Origin: Agrobacterium rubi TR3 = NBRC 13261 | GTDB taxonomy: Bacteria > Pseudomonadota > Alphaproteobacteria > Rhizobiales > Rhizobiaceae | Direction of reading: 5' to 3' | Assembly (NCBI RefSeq): GCF_000739935.1 | Contig: NZ_BBJU01000003.1 | Span: forward strand, 1-64,000 | DNA: 64,000 bases | Shown: positions 34,669 to 44,168 of the stretch, piece by piece | How positions within the stretch are numbered: position 1 is the stretch's first letter | Layout: each line of letters starts with the position of its first letter | Program-made: the position numbers and the translations under genes | The notes under the pieces: generated by a model | Database searches by the model: none | Told to the model about the DNA's origin: nothing | What the model saw: the letters and a program-made list of their open reading frames with translations, nothing else

Positions 34669-35679
34669 ATGAAGAAACTTGTCGTGGCGGGAATGCTGGG
34701 GCTTGCAGCCTGCACCGGCTTGAGCGGCGTGGCCGTCTCGGGTCCGTTGTTCGGTTCAGGTGGGGCCTTCGGCACGTTGAACACGCAAAATGCACCGGTG
34801 GTAAAGGTGCAGGCAAACGATACCTATCGTGTGCAGCAGCTCGAGGAGCAGATCCGCCAGCTGAACGGTCGCATTGAGGAAATGAGTTTCCAGCTGCTGC
34901 AAATGCAGGAAACGATCCGCAAGGCACAGGAAGACAATGAATTCCGCTTCCAGGAGCTAGAAGGTGGCAAGTCTGCCGCACCGGCACCGAAGAAGAAGGC
35001 CGAAGCCGAGATACCATCGGCAGGTCCTCAGGATGACGTCGCAACCATCATTGAAACGCCGTCTCAGGGCGGCGCTTCAATGGGTGGTGCGCAGGGTACA
35101 GACCGGATGGCGACCGCACCGCGCGCCAATGCGGCCCCCGGCGAAAGCACGCTCGGCTCCATCGAACTCGATTCGCGCGGAATGCCGGTCGGTGGTTCGC
35201 TGAACCCGAATGTCAATAATTCCGCTGGCAAGTTGCCGGGTGTCGATACGGGACGTTCGTCCACGACCGATCCGGTCAATACCGCGGCACTCACCAGCGA
35301 AAACGATATCTATCAGGCCGCCTACAGCCATGTTCTCTCCGGCGATTACAAGGCGGCGGAAAAAGGTTTCGAGCAATATATTCAGGGCTACCCCAAGGGT
35401 GCCAAGGCAGCGGACGCCAATTTCTGGCTGGGCGAAGCGCAGTATAGCCAGGGCAAATTCACTGATTCTGCCAAGACTTTTCTGAATGCGCATCAGACCT
35501 ACAGCAAATCGCCCAAGGCACCGGAAATGCTGCTGAAGCTCGGCATGTCGCTGGCTGCCCTCGACAACAAGGAAACCGCCTGCGCGACCCTTCGCGAAGT
35601 GCCGAAGCGTTACCCCAGCGCATCCAAGACCGTTCTGGGCAAGGTTACCAGTGAACAGAAACGCCTGAGCTGCCAGTAA
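34669..35679 (+). CDS. cpoB: Cell division coordinator CpoB (YbgF)
   Basis: A 336-residue periplasmic protein. An N-terminal export signal (VVAGMLGLAACTGLSGVAVSG) is followed by a coiled coil (VQQLEEQIRQLNGRIEEMSFQ, then LLQMQETIRKAQ), a low-complexity linker, and a C-terminal TPR domain (YQAAYSHVLSGDYKAAEKGF through ADANFWLGEAQYSQGKFTDSAKTF). In E. coli it coordinates Tol with PBP1B during constriction. LAAC could be read as a lipobox, but the flanking sequence favours ordinary cleavage. ATG 34669 follows AGGACGC. Confidence 0.92.
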   Translation: MKKLVVAGMLGLAACTGLSGVAVSGPLFGSGGAFGTLNTQNAPVVKVQANDTYRVQQLEEQIRQLNGRIEEMSFQLLQMQETIRKAQEDNEFRFQELEGGKSAAPAPKKKAEAEIPSAGPQDDVATIIETPSQGGASMGGAQGTDRMATAPRANAAPGESTLGSIELDSRGMPVGGSLNPNVNNSAGKLPGVDTGRSSTTDPVNTAALTSENDIYQAAYSHVLSGDYKAAEKGFEQYIQGYPKGAKAADANFWLGEAQYSQGKFTDSAKTFLNAHQTYSKSPKAPEMLLKLGMSLAALDNKETACATLREVPKRYPSASKTVLGKVTSEQKRLSCQ

Positions 35680-35702
35680 AATGGTGAAGCGGCGATGACG
35701 AT

Positions 35703-37025
35703 ATGTCGTTTCCCTTGAGCCCGATCGCGCCCCTTGAGGCTGCCCGGCGTTTCATTCAGAAAATTTCAAAGCCATCCACTGTTCTCGTCGCCATTTCAGG
35801 CGGTAGCGATTCCACCGGATTGCTGGTGGCGCTGCATCAGGCTGTCCAGGATGCGGCCAGGCATGATATCTCTCTTCACGCTGTCACCATCGACCACGCG
35901 CTTCGTGCCGAATCAGCGGATGAGGCGCAAGGTGTGGCTAGCCTTTGTGCGACGCTTGCTATTCTTCATCACCTTCGTCGTTGGGACGATCCAAAGCCCG
36001 CAACGGGACTGTCGGCGGCGGCGCGGCTAGCACGATATGCGCTGATTGGAGCCGTCGCGGGTGAAATTGGTGCCGACATGGTCGTCGTTGGCCACACATG
36101 GGGTGACCAACAGGAAACGATTGCGATGCGCGGTGCCAGAAGCGAGCGGCAGGACAATCTCGGCCTTGCGGGCATGGCCGATGCGGTGCTCTACGATGCG
36201 CGCTACTGGATGATACGGCCCTTTCTGAATGTCACCCGACAGGATATCCGCGACTTCCTCCTTGCCAAGGGCCAATCCTGGTATGACGACCCTAGTAATG
36301 ACGACGCGAAATATGAGCGGGTGCAGGTGCGCAACGGCTCCGTGGACGCTCAAGGGGTGTTGATTGATCAATCAATCAACCGATCGATGCTGTCATCAGA
36401 TGCGGCGCAACTGATTGAACGATATGCGGCATCCTGTGGCCACGGGCTTGTTGCGCTCGATGCTGAGAGTTTGACGCAAGACCCGACGACGCTTCGATAT
36501 GCGCTTTCCGCTCTGGCCTGCGTCATCGGTGGGCGGCGGTTTGCTCTGGGGGCTGCCAGTATGGACAAGGTCCTGGCTTTTGTCATGAGTGGCGCGTTGG
36601 GACGGGTGACGGCGAGCCGCGTTGTCTTCGATAGACGCAAGGACGCGCTTTATCTGATGCGCGAGAACAGAGGCATTCTCAGCGTTACCATTCCCGCAGG
36701 AACCAGCGCTATCTGGGATGAACGGTTCGATATCAGCAATGATTCTCTTGCAGATATCGCGGTGCGCGGATTTGGCGCGGCACCTGTCGCTATGTCCATC
36801 GATTTCGTATCATCAGTTCCGCCAGGGGTTGCCAAACGTGCGGCGCAGGCGATGCCGGTCTTTATCGGGGCAGGGGGCGATTGGTCGGTGGAGACGCCGG
36901 CTGATATCACTGTGACCCCACGGCTTGCGCCGTATGACCTTTTCCTTCCGCGATTTGATGTCCAATTGGCGAGCGCCATTGCAAGGCTTCTCGGCCGGTC
37001 TGCCTATCCGCTACCGCCTGTTTGA
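35703..37025 (+). CDS. tilS: tRNA(Ile)-lysidine synthetase
   Basis: A 440-residue ATP-pyrophosphatase that attaches lysine to C34 of the CAT-anticodon isoleucine tRNA, making it read AUA. The PP-loop AISGGSDSTGLL is at about 30–41, and HTWGDQQETIAMR and the DPSNDD segment are typical of the family. The gene lies 24 bases after cpoB and directly before ftsH, a pairing conserved in many bacteria. A 16-base perfect palindrome inside the gene (36360–36375) has no evident role. Confidence 0.93.
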   Translation: MSFPLSPIAPLEAARRFIQKISKPSTVLVAISGGSDSTGLLVALHQAVQDAARHDISLHAVTIDHALRAESADEAQGVASLCATLAILHHLRRWDDPKPATGLSAAARLARYALIGAVAGEIGADMVVVGHTWGDQQETIAMRGARSERQDNLGLAGMADAVLYDARYWMIRPFLNVTRQDIRDFLLAKGQSWYDDPSNDDAKYERVQVRNGSVDAQGVLIDQSINRSMLSSDAAQLIERYAASCGHGLVALDAESLTQDPTTLRYALSALACVIGGRRFALGAASMDKVLAFVMSGALGRVTASRVVFDRRKDALYLMRENRGILSVTIPAGTSAIWDERFDISNDSLADIAVRGFGAAPVAMSIDFVSSVPPGVAKRAAQAMPVFIGAGGDWSVETPADITVTPRLAPYDLFLPRFDVQLASAIARLLGRSAYPLPPV

Positions 37026-37179
37026 GGGCGCAAAGCCGGTAAACCGGATTTTTCGCAGAGTTTTTACCTCAAATCGCAACTGATATCCTTGCCTGCCTTG
37101 GCAACGGCAACTGTCCTCCTTATGTTAGGGGCAACATAATGGCGGGCGCACATTTGCCCGTTGCAGTTCGGGGAGTTCG

Positions 37180-39126
37180 ATGAACCCAAATTTTAGAAAT
37201 TTCGCCTTGTGGGCAGTGATCGCTCTGTTGCTGATTGCCTTGTTCAGCATGTTCCAGACATCGCCGTCGCAATCGGCGTCACGAGAGATCCCCTATTCGC
37301 AGTTCCTGAGTGATGTCGATGCGGGCCGTGTCCGCGAAGTGACTGTCACCGGCAACCGCGTTCTCGGCACCTACACCGAAAGCAATACGGCCTTTCAGAC
37401 CTACTCGCCTGTGATCGACGATGCCCTGATGGAGCGTCTTCAGAGCAAGAATGTCAGCATCAATGCGCGTCCGGAAAGCGATGGGTCCTCTGGATTCCTG
37501 AGCTACCTCGGCACGCTGTTGCCGATGTTCCTCATTCTCGGTGTCTGGTTGTTCTTCATGCGCCAGATGCAGGGCGGTTCGCGAGGCGCGATGGGCTTTG
37601 GCAAATCAAAGGCCAAGCTTCTGACGGAAGCGCATGGCCGCGTCACGTTCGACGATGTCGCAGGCGTGGACGAAGCCAAGCAGGATCTGGAAGAGATTGT
37701 GGAATTCCTGCGCGACCCGCAGAAATTCCAGCGTCTGGGCGGCAAAATTCCGCGCGGCGTTCTGCTTGTCGGCCCTCCCGGTACGGGTAAGACGCTGCTG
37801 GCACGCTCCGTTGCGGGTGAAGCCAATGTGCCGTTCTTCACCATCTCGGGTTCTGACTTCGTGGAAATGTTCGTCGGCGTCGGTGCAAGCCGCGTTCGTG
37901 ACATGTTCGAGCAGGCGAAGAAAAACGCACCTTGCATTATTTTCATCGACGAAATCGACGCCGTTGGTCGCCATCGCGGTGCTGGTCTTGGCGGCGGTAA
38001 CGATGAGCGCGAGCAGACGCTGAACCAGTTGCTGGTCGAAATGGACGGCTTCGAGGCGAATGAGGGCATCATCCTGATCGCTGCGACCAACCGCCCCGAC
38101 GTTCTTGACCCTGCGCTGTTGCGTCCGGGCCGCTTCGACCGTCAGGTCGTCGTTCCTAACCCGGATATCGTCGGTCGTGAGCGCATTCTGAAGGTTCATG
38201 CCCGCAACGTACCGCTGGCTCCGAATGTCGATCTCAAGGTTCTGGCGCGCGGCACACCAGGTTTCTCCGGTGCCGACCTCATGAACTTGGTCAACGAAGC
38301 TGCGCTGATGGCTGCGCGTCGGAACAAGCGCGTCGTGACCATGGCGGAATTCGAAGACGCCAAGGACAAGATCATGATGGGTGCTGAGCGCCGCTCGTCC
38401 GCCATGACCGAAGCCGAAAAGAAGCTGACGGCCTATCACGAAGCCGGTCACGCGATTACGGCTCTGAAGGTCCCGGTTGCCGATCCGTTGCACAAGGCAA
38501 CGATCATTCCGCGTGGTCGTGCACTTGGCATGGTCATGCAGTTGCCGGAAGGCGACCGCTATTCCATGAGCTACAAGTGGATGGTGTCGCGTCTCGTCAT
38601 CATGATGGGTGGCCGTGTCGCGGAAGAACTGACCTTCGGCAAGGAAAACATCACGTCGGGCGCATCGTCCGATATCGAGCAGGCCACCAAGCTCGCCCGT
38701 GCGATGGTGACGCAGTGGGGCTTCTCCGACGCTCTGGGCCAGGTTGCCTATGGTGAAAACCAGCAGGAAGTGTTCCTCGGTCACTCCGTTTCGCAGTCCA
38801 AGAACGTGTCTGAAGCCACGGCGCAGACGATCGACACGGAAGTGCGTCGTCTGATCGATGAAGCCTATACCGAAGCGCGTCGGATTCTGACCGAAAATCA
38901 CGATGGCTTCGTTGCTATCGCAGAAGGTCTTTTGGAATATGAAACGCTGACCGGCGAAGAAATCAAGGCGCTGATCCGTGGCGAAAAGCCTTCGCGTGAT
39001 CTGGGCGATGATTCGCCAAGCGGTCGTGGCTCTGCGGTGCCGAAGGCTGGCACCAAGAAGGACGGCCCGAGCGAAGCCAAGGATGGTGGTGAGGCGGAAG
39101 GCGGCATGGAGCCGCAACCGCACTGA
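37180..39126 (+). CDS. ftsH: ATP-dependent zinc metalloprotease FtsH
   Basis: A 648-residue inner-membrane AAA+ protease. Two helices flank a periplasmic domain (about 8–25 and 105–125). The AAA module has Walker A GPPGTGKT near 195, Walker [12 protein letters not shown] near 250 and the second region of homology ([20 protein letters not shown]). The zinc site HEAGH is near 420. It degrades misfolded membrane proteins and, in other bacteria, LpxC or sigma-32. The C-terminal 40 residues are charged and probably disordered. Confidence 0.97.
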   Translation: MNPNFRNFALWAVIALLLIALFSMFQTSPSQSASREIPYSQFLSDVDAGRVREVTVTGNRVLGTYTESNTAFQTYSPVIDDALMERLQSKNVSINARPESDGSSGFLSYLGTLLPMFLILGVWLFFMRQMQGGSRGAMGFGKSKAKLLTEAHGRVTFDDVAGVDEAKQDLEEIVEFLRDPQKFQRLGGKIPRGVLLVGPPGTGKTLLARSVAGEANVPFFTISGSDFVEMFVGVGASRVRDMFEQAKKNAPCIIFIDEIDAVGRHRGAGLGGGNDEREQTLNQLLVEMDGFEANEGIILIAATNRPDVLDPALLRPGRFDRQVVVPNPDIVGRERILKVHARNVPLAPNVDLKVLARGTPGFSGADLMNLVNEAALMAARRNKRVVTMAEFEDAKDKIMMGAERRSSAMTEAEKKLTAYHEAGHAITALKVPVADPLHKATIIPRGRALGMVMQLPEGDRYSMSYKWMVSRLVIMMGGRVAEELTFGKENITSGASSDIEQATKLARAMVTQWGFSDALGQVAYGENQQEVFLGHSVSQSKNVSEATAQTIDTEVRRLIDEAYTEARRILTENHDGFVAIAEGLLEYETLTGEEIKALIRGEKPSRDLGDDSPSGRGSAVPKAGTKKDGPSEAKDGGEAEGGMEPQPH

Positions 39127-39150
39127 TTGCTTGACCTTTCAAGTGTTTGA

Positions 39151-39173
39151 GGGCCGTCCGTCATGGGCGGCCC
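39151..39173 (+). terminator. Terminator of ftsH
   Basis: GGGCCGTCC-gtcat-GGGCGGCCC followed by TTTT. Confidence 0.85.
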
Positions 39174-39339
39174 TTTTGCGTTTCAGCGCGCTTTGCTGCG
39201 CATGACTTAATTGGTAACAACATATATTGGCTGTTCGCGGTAATTGACGTGCTGTCGGCTGCCTTTTATGGCATTGAGCGGGAAATGGGTGTCGCGCACA
39301 TGGTTGCGCCTGGCATCCGTGACAACATCTGGAGCTCCT

Positions 39340-40692
39340 ATGACACGTCGCTATTTCGGAACCGATGGTATTCGCGGGCAATCCAATGTCTTCCCGATGA
39401 CGCCGGATTTGGCCATGCGCGTCGGTATCGCGGTCGGTACGATCTTCCGGCGTGGCCAGCACCGCCACCGCGTCGTTATCGGCAAGGATACACGTCTGTC
39501 CGGTTACATGCTGGAAAACGCGCTCGTGGCCGGTTTCACCGCGGCCGGGCTCGACGTGTTTCTGCTCGGCCCGATCCCAACGCCTGCCGTTGCCATGCTG
39601 ACGCGTTCGCTTCGCGCGGATATCGGCGTGATGATCTCCGCGTCCCACAACCCTTTTTCAGACAATGGCATTAAGCTGTTCGGGCCTGATGGTTACAAAT
39701 TGTCCGACGAGCTTGAGCTTGAAATCGAAGAGTTGCTCGATCGGGATATCTATGCGCAGCTGGCAAAGCCGCACGAGATTGGTCGCGCCAAGCGCGTGGA
39801 TGGCGACATTTATCGCTATATCGAATTCGTCAAGCGCACGCTGCCACGCGACGTCACATTGAGCGGTCTGAGGATCGCCATCGATTGCGCCAACGGTGCC
39901 GCCTACAAGGTTGCCCCCGCCGCCCTTTGGGAATTGGGCGCTGAGGTCGTGACGATCGGTAACGAGCCTAATGGCACCAACATCAATTTTGAATGCGGCT
40001 CGACCCATCCCGATGCCCTGCAAAAGAAGGTGCATGAAGTTCGCGCCGACATCGGTATCGCGCTGGATGGCGATGCCGACCGCGTCATCATCGTGGACGA
40101 GCGCGGCCAGATCGTTGATGGCGACCAGTTGATGGCAACGATTGCCGCCAGCTGGGCCGATGACAATATTTTGCGTGGCGGCGGTATCGTGGCCACCGTC
40201 ATGTCCAACCTGGGCCTCGAGCGCTTCCTGGATGACAAGGGTCTGACGCTTGCGCGCACCAAGGTGGGCGACCGTTACGTGGTCGAGCACATGCGCAACA
40301 ATGATTTCAACGTGGGCGGCGAGCAGTCGGGCCATATCGTTCTGTCGGATTACGGCACGACCGGCGACGGGCTGGTGGCAGCACTTCAGGTTCTGGCACG
40401 CGTCAAGCGTTCCGGCCTCACGGTCAGCGAAGTCTGCCGCAAGTTCGAGCCGGTGCCGCAATTGCTGAAGAACGTTCGTGTTTCCGGTGGTAAGCCGCTG
40501 GAAAATCCGGTGGTCAAGCAGGCCATTGCCGACGCCGAATCTGCGCTTGCCAACAATGGCCGTCTGGTCATCCGACCGTCTGGCACAGAACCGCTTATCC
40601 GCGTTATGGCGGAAGGTGACGATAGCGCGCAGGTCGAGCGCATCGTCAACGATCTCGTCGGTGTGATATCGAACGCCAAGACGGCGGCTTGA
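39340..40692 (+). CDS. glmM: Phosphoglucosamine mutase
   Basis: A 450-residue enzyme that converts glucosamine 6-phosphate to glucosamine 1-phosphate, feeding UDP-GlcNAc for peptidoglycan and lipid A. The start [11 protein letters not shown], the phosphoserine loop [14 protein letters not shown] near residue 98–111, the metal loop DGDADR near 243–248 and the sugar loop GGEQSGH are all present. ATG 39340 has GGAGC upstream and fits the family start. Follows ftsH with its own 213-base gap. Confidence 0.96.
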   Translation: MTRRYFGTDGIRGQSNVFPMTPDLAMRVGIAVGTIFRRGQHRHRVVIGKDTRLSGYMLENALVAGFTAAGLDVFLLGPIPTPAVAMLTRSLRADIGVMISASHNPFSDNGIKLFGPDGYKLSDELELEIEELLDRDIYAQLAKPHEIGRAKRVDGDIYRYIEFVKRTLPRDVTLSGLRIAIDCANGAAYKVAPAALWELGAEVVTIGNEPNGTNINFECGSTHPDALQKKVHEVRADIGIALDGDADRVIIVDERGQIVDGDQLMATIAASWADDNILRGGGIVATVMSNLGLERFLDDKGLTLARTKVGDRYVVEHMRNNDFNVGGEQSGHIVLSDYGTTGDGLVAALQVLARVKRSGLTVSEVCRKFEPVPQLLKNVRVSGGKPLENPVVKQAIADAESALANNGRLVIRPSGTEPLIRVMAEGDDSAQVERIVNDLVGVISNAKTAA

Positions 40693-40712
40693 TAATAAAT
40701 CTATGAAATTCC

Positions 40713-40734
40713 AGGCCAGCAGAGATGCTGGCCT
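40713..40734 (+). terminator. Terminator of glmM
   Basis: AGGCCAGC-agagat-GCTGGCCT followed by TTTCTTT, between the convergent glmM and GGDEF/EAL genes. Confidence 0.88.
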
Positions 40735-40747
40735 TTTCTTTGGTGTG

Positions 40748-42736
40748 TCAGGATGCCAGCGCTTCGGAGGCTCTGGCCGTGGCCTCGGTACAGAGGAAAT
40801 CGGCGATGTCGTTCTCTCCCATCGGGCGGGAGAAGAAATATCCCTGCACCAAATTGGCGCCGAGATTTCGGATGACCGCCATCTGCTCGGCGGTTTCAAC
40901 GCCTTCGACAATCGTGTCCAGCCCCATCTCGCGGCTGAGGATCAGAACGGATTTGACGATCTTGTAGCTGGCGGGATTGCTCTGCACTTCGTGTACGAAG
41001 CTGTGGTCGATCTTGATCTTGGTGAGCGGCAGCGAATGGAGCGATGTCAGGCTGGAATATCCGGTGCCGAAATCATCCAGGGAAATACCGCATCCGATTT
41101 GTCTCAGCATCTCCACCGATTGCCGCGCCTGACGCGTATCGTGGATAAAGGCCGTTTCGGTGATTTCGAGATCAAGGCGCGATGCGGGAAAACCACTGGT
41201 CTCGATGATGGCGATAATGCCAATGACAGCGTCCGAGCTGTTCAAATCCTGCGCCGATAGATTGAACGACAACCGGATATCGCCCGGCCATCTGATGGCC
41301 GCTTCGAGTGCTTTTTTCAGGAGCGGGCGCGTGAGACTGCCAATGATGCCAGCGCGTTCAGCAATGGGGATGAACAGACCAGGTGAGATCTGGCCCAGAT
41401 AGGGGCTGTTCCAGCGCGCCAGGGCCTCGAAGCCTGTCGTTCTATGCTGCGCGATATCGACGATTGGCTGAAAGACGGTGGAGAGCTCGGCGGTGAGGTC
41501 TGCCTGCTTCAGCGTCTGTTCTATGCGCGCATCGCGGTGAATTTCTGCCACGTGCTGCTCGGTGAAAAGCGTGCTGTTGCCGCGCTTTCGCCGTTTGCCG
41601 TTGTAAAGCGCGTAATCGGCACGGTCGAACAGTTCTTCGGGCGAGGAAGCCAAATCCGGGAAAACGGCGATGCCAATGGAGCCGGAGATCATGATCGTGG
41701 CATCGGGAAGGTCGAAGGGTGAGCGTAGTTGGTCGCACATGCGATTGCCATCGCCAACGATGTCGTGGTCATCGGCCACATCCGAGATGACAAAGGCGAA
41801 CTCGTCGCCGCCCAGACGCGACAGGAACATGTCCGAGGCTGAGAAAAGCCAACCGAGACGATTGCTCACGTCCACCAGCAGTCTGTCGCCGGTCGAGTGT
41901 CCGTAGAGATCATTGACGGGTTTGAAGCCGTCTAGATCGATTACGCCGACTGCCAGCCGTTGGTTCCCGGCTTTTGCGTTTTCAAAGGCTTCCGCCAGAT
42001 GATGGAAGAAAGCCCGGCGGTTTGGCAGCCCCGTCAGGCTATCGATATTGGCCAGCCGAAGGTTCTCGTTGCTGAGCGCTTCCGTTTGCTGTTGCGCGAT
42101 GATCATTCGTTCGAAATTGCCGTAATTCACCATCAGCACAGCCAGCATGCCAAAGCTGACCAAGAGAACATTGATGGCAATCGCGATGAATGTAGGCTGG
42201 CTGGAAGTGGCAAAGAACACGATGAAGGTGCCATTGACGATGACCGCGACGACAAAGGCCGCAGAGCGCACATGCATGAGGCAGAAGATGCAGGAAATGA
42301 CCGTGATGGCCATGTAAAAGGCGATGTGGGATTGCTGATAGGCATTGCCGTAAGGGTACAGAAGAAGAGACCAGAGCGTAAAGGCACTGGCAATGACGAT
42401 GGCAAGGCGCTGCGTTCTTTTCAATGCCGAGAGCGCCTCGCTGGCTGGCGGGCTGTGATCACGCGATTTCCACCAGAAGAGAACCCTGACGATGCTGACC
42501 AATGTAAAAAACGAGGGGACGACCACTGTCAATGAAAGCGGAGCGACGGATAGATGCGTGGCTGCGAGTGCCCATGTACTCGAAATAAGAATGAAGTACA
42601 TCATCGGCATCTGTCTGCAGAAAGCGCGATACTTGGCTTTCAGCAATTCAGGGTTATGATCTGGAATTCGCAGAAATTCGAGAATGTGGTTCAACGTCGT
42701 GCCCAAAAGGTAAGAAATTCTCAGCAGATTTGACAA
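40748..42736 (-). CDS. Membrane-bound GGDEF/EAL cyclic-di-GMP protein
   Basis: A 662-residue protein with five or six N-terminal helices (to about residue 210), a GGDEF domain with intact RLGGDEFAF (about 305) and an EAL domain with FEALARW, ETSGFPASRLDLEITETA, SLDDFGTGYSS and EGVET. Both catalytic signatures look intact, so it could both make and break cyclic di-GMP, with one activity probably dominating. The membrane part resembles sensory MASE-type domains. Its signal is unknown. Confidence 0.92.
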   Translation of the reverse strand: MSNLLRISYLLGTTLNHILEFLRIPDHNPELLKAKYRAFCRQMPMMYFILISSTWALAATHLSVAPLSLTVVVPSFFTLVSIVRVLFWWKSRDHSPPASEALSALKRTQRLAIVIASAFTLWSLLLYPYGNAYQQSHIAFYMAITVISCIFCLMHVRSAAFVVAVIVNGTFIVFFATSSQPTFIAIAINVLLVSFGMLAVLMVNYGNFERMIIAQQQTEALSNENLRLANIDSLTGLPNRRAFFHHLAEAFENAKAGNQRLAVGVIDLDGFKPVNDLYGHSTGDRLLVDVSNRLGWLFSASDMFLSRLGGDEFAFVISDVADDHDIVGDGNRMCDQLRSPFDLPDATIMISGSIGIAVFPDLASSPEELFDRADYALYNGKRRKRGNSTLFTEQHVAEIHRDARIEQTLKQADLTAELSTVFQPIVDIAQHRTTGFEALARWNSPYLGQISPGLFIPIAERAGIIGSLTRPLLKKALEAAIRWPGDIRLSFNLSAQDLNSSDAVIGIIAIIETSGFPASRLDLEITETAFIHDTRQARQSVEMLRQIGCGISLDDFGTGYSSLTSLHSLPLTKIKIDHSFVHEVQSNPASYKIVKSVLILSREMGLDTIVEGVETAEQMAVIRNLGANLVQGYFFSRPMGENDIADFLCTEATARASEALAS

Positions 42737-43053
42737 CGTTTCCTTGGAAACGGGGCGTTTCGGTCCGGAGATGGATATTCGAAGAACAGCCCGTCACGGC
42801 TGGCCTCAGATCTTGCCGTATCATGTGGTTTACGTAGTCTATACTGACGATATCTCGTCAATGTTGAAATAGACGCAAAAATATTAGCTAACGAAACATT
42901 ATTATATATAAATATTCATTCTCATAAAAATTGCGGCAAACGACCATATGCCCGCAATGCGCGCGTTTGCTGGGTTGTCGTGCAAGTATGGTCGTGCACT
43001 TCAGTCAATATTCAACCGTCTCATTAATAATCGGGACATGGTTATCTCCAATA
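42737..43053. other. AT-rich intergenic region between the GGDEF/EAL and outer-membrane protein genes
   Basis: A divergent region of about 414 bases that is clearly AT-richer than its surroundings (runs such as TTATTATATATAAATATTC near 42898). No gene with a convincing start site was found. It should hold both divergent promoters; the CtrA-type site at 43054–43069 is listed separately. Confidence 0.5.
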
Positions 43054-43069
43054 TTAAGAGTGATTTAAC
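43054..43069 (+). promoter_or_regulatory. Consensus CtrA box upstream of the outer-membrane protein gene
   Basis: TTAA-gagtgat-TTAAC, an exact match to the full TTAA-N7-TTAAC consensus, 82 bases before the start codon, on the same strand. Confidence 0.6.
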
Positions 43070-43150
43070 CATTTTCCTTCAGATTTCATACATGAAGAAT
43101 TTAACAGGTATGCCGCGCAGGTCGCCTCTACCTTTTATGGAGCCGCAATC

Positions 43151-43957
43151 ATGAAGAAGAGTCTGATCGGTATTGTTGCCGCTTTGATGGCATGCCACAC
43201 TGCCTTCGCCGCTGACGTCTACCAAGAGCCGCCACCGGCATTTGTCGATCAGGCACCTGAAGTCGCTGTTCAGGAAGCCAGCGGCTGGTACCTTCGTGGT
43301 GATGTTGGATATTCGTTCAACAAATCGCGTAGCTTCGAGTTTAGCCGCGCTGCTGGCGGAACAAACACCCTGATCCGCTCCTCCAGAACCGATGCGGATG
43401 ACAGTTTCCTCTTCGGCGCGGGTGCTGGTTATCAGATCAACAATTACCTGCGTACAGACCTGACGTTCGACTACATGGCGAAATCGGACTTTCGCGGTCA
43501 AGCAAGTGCGGCAGGCGGTGGCGTCGATAATTTCCGCTCGTCCCTGCGTGCCTACAGCTTGTTGGCCAACGCCTATGTCGATCTAGGAACATACGGTCGC
43601 ATCACCCCTTATCTGGGTGCAGGTATCGGTGGAGCGCATGTGAAATGGGATACTGTCAAACTGGACAGCGGTTGCTGCGAGTTTGAAGGTAAGGGCGATT
43701 GGCGCTTTGCCTATGCATTGATGGCCGGCGCATCCATTGACGTGACATGCAATCTCAAGGCCGACGTTGGTTATCGCTTCCGTCAAATCGGCAGCGGTGA
43801 AATGTTTGGTGGTCGTGGTGCTGTCAGCTCAGGACACGACAAGGGTTTGACATCGCATGAAGTTCGCCTTGGTGGCCGCTACGTCTTCAACGGTTGCGAT
43901 ACGGCACAGTATATTCCGCCAGCCGATATTCCGCTTCAGCCAGCCGTTTACAAATAA
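43151..43957 (+). CDS. Outer-membrane beta-barrel protein, Omp25/Omp31-like
   Basis: A 268-residue exported protein: signal peptide MKKSLIGIVAALMACHTAFA-ADV, a short proline-rich linker (EPPPAFVDQAPE) and an eight-strand-type barrel with GWYLRGDVGYSFNKS, GAGYQINNYLRTDLTFDY, YGRITPYLGAGIGGAHVKW and DVGYRFRQIGSGEMF. This is the rhizobial/Brucella OMP25/OMP31 type. Two cysteines in DSGCCEFEG and others in VTCNLK and FNGCDT may form disulphides. Followed by a strong terminator. Confidence 0.88.
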   Translation: MKKSLIGIVAALMACHTAFAADVYQEPPPAFVDQAPEVAVQEASGWYLRGDVGYSFNKSRSFEFSRAAGGTNTLIRSSRTDADDSFLFGAGAGYQINNYLRTDLTFDYMAKSDFRGQASAAGGGVDNFRSSLRAYSLLANAYVDLGTYGRITPYLGAGIGGAHVKWDTVKLDSGCCEFEGKGDWRFAYALMAGASIDVTCNLKADVGYRFRQIGSGEMFGGRGAVSSGHDKGLTSHEVRLGGRYVFNGCDTAQYIPPADIPLQPAVYK

Positions 43958-43982
43958 GCGTCACGCTTTGGATTTATAAATG

Positions 43983-44013
43983 ACCGCCCGTATCCACGAT
44001 GGATGCGGGCGGT
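43983..44013 (+). terminator. Terminator of the outer-membrane protein gene
   Basis: ACCGCCCG-t-ATCCA-cga-TGGAT-g-CGGGCGGT followed by TTTG. Confidence 0.88.
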
Positions 44014-44127
44014 TTTGCTTTTGGGTGATGTTCCACATCATGCCGCAGATGGAGCAGGTTTCTTGTCGCTTGCGACACATTCCACTTGACGGCGAGAGCT
44101 GAGACAAATAGCAACGCTGTCAGGACA

Positions 44128-44145
44128 CTCCACCCTAACGTGGAG
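44128..44145 (+). promoter_or_regulatory. serC leader hairpin (serC RNA motif)
   Basis: CTCCAC-cctaac-GTGGAG lies just upstream of the serC ribosome-binding region (GGAAGG at 44155–44160). A conserved hairpin in this exact place is known in alphaproteobacteria as the serC RNA motif, a proposed cis-regulator of serine biosynthesis with no known ligand. Identified by position and structure. Confidence 0.65.
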
Positions 44146-44168
44146 CGCCTATCTGGAAGGATAGTCAA

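Noticed and set aside
34693-34722. Lipoprotein reading of CpoB (LAAC)
   Set aside because: CpoB is normally a soluble periplasmic protein and the hydrophobic segment continues past the cysteine.
36360-36375. A perfect 16-base palindrome (TTGATTGATCAATCAA) inside tilS
   Set aside because: It arises from a short GATT/CAAT run coding for part of TilS (LIDQSIN), and nothing around it suggests an operator.
37606-39123. A 505-codon open frame antisense to ftsH
   Set aside because: It mirrors the codon structure of ftsH in a GC-rich genome and encodes a His/Arg/Thr-rich protein with no recognisable domain. FtsH is certain.
42948-43154. A 68-codon frame reaching into the outer-membrane protein gene start
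   Set aside because: Overlaps the consensus CtrA box and the leader of the next gene; no ribosome-binding site.
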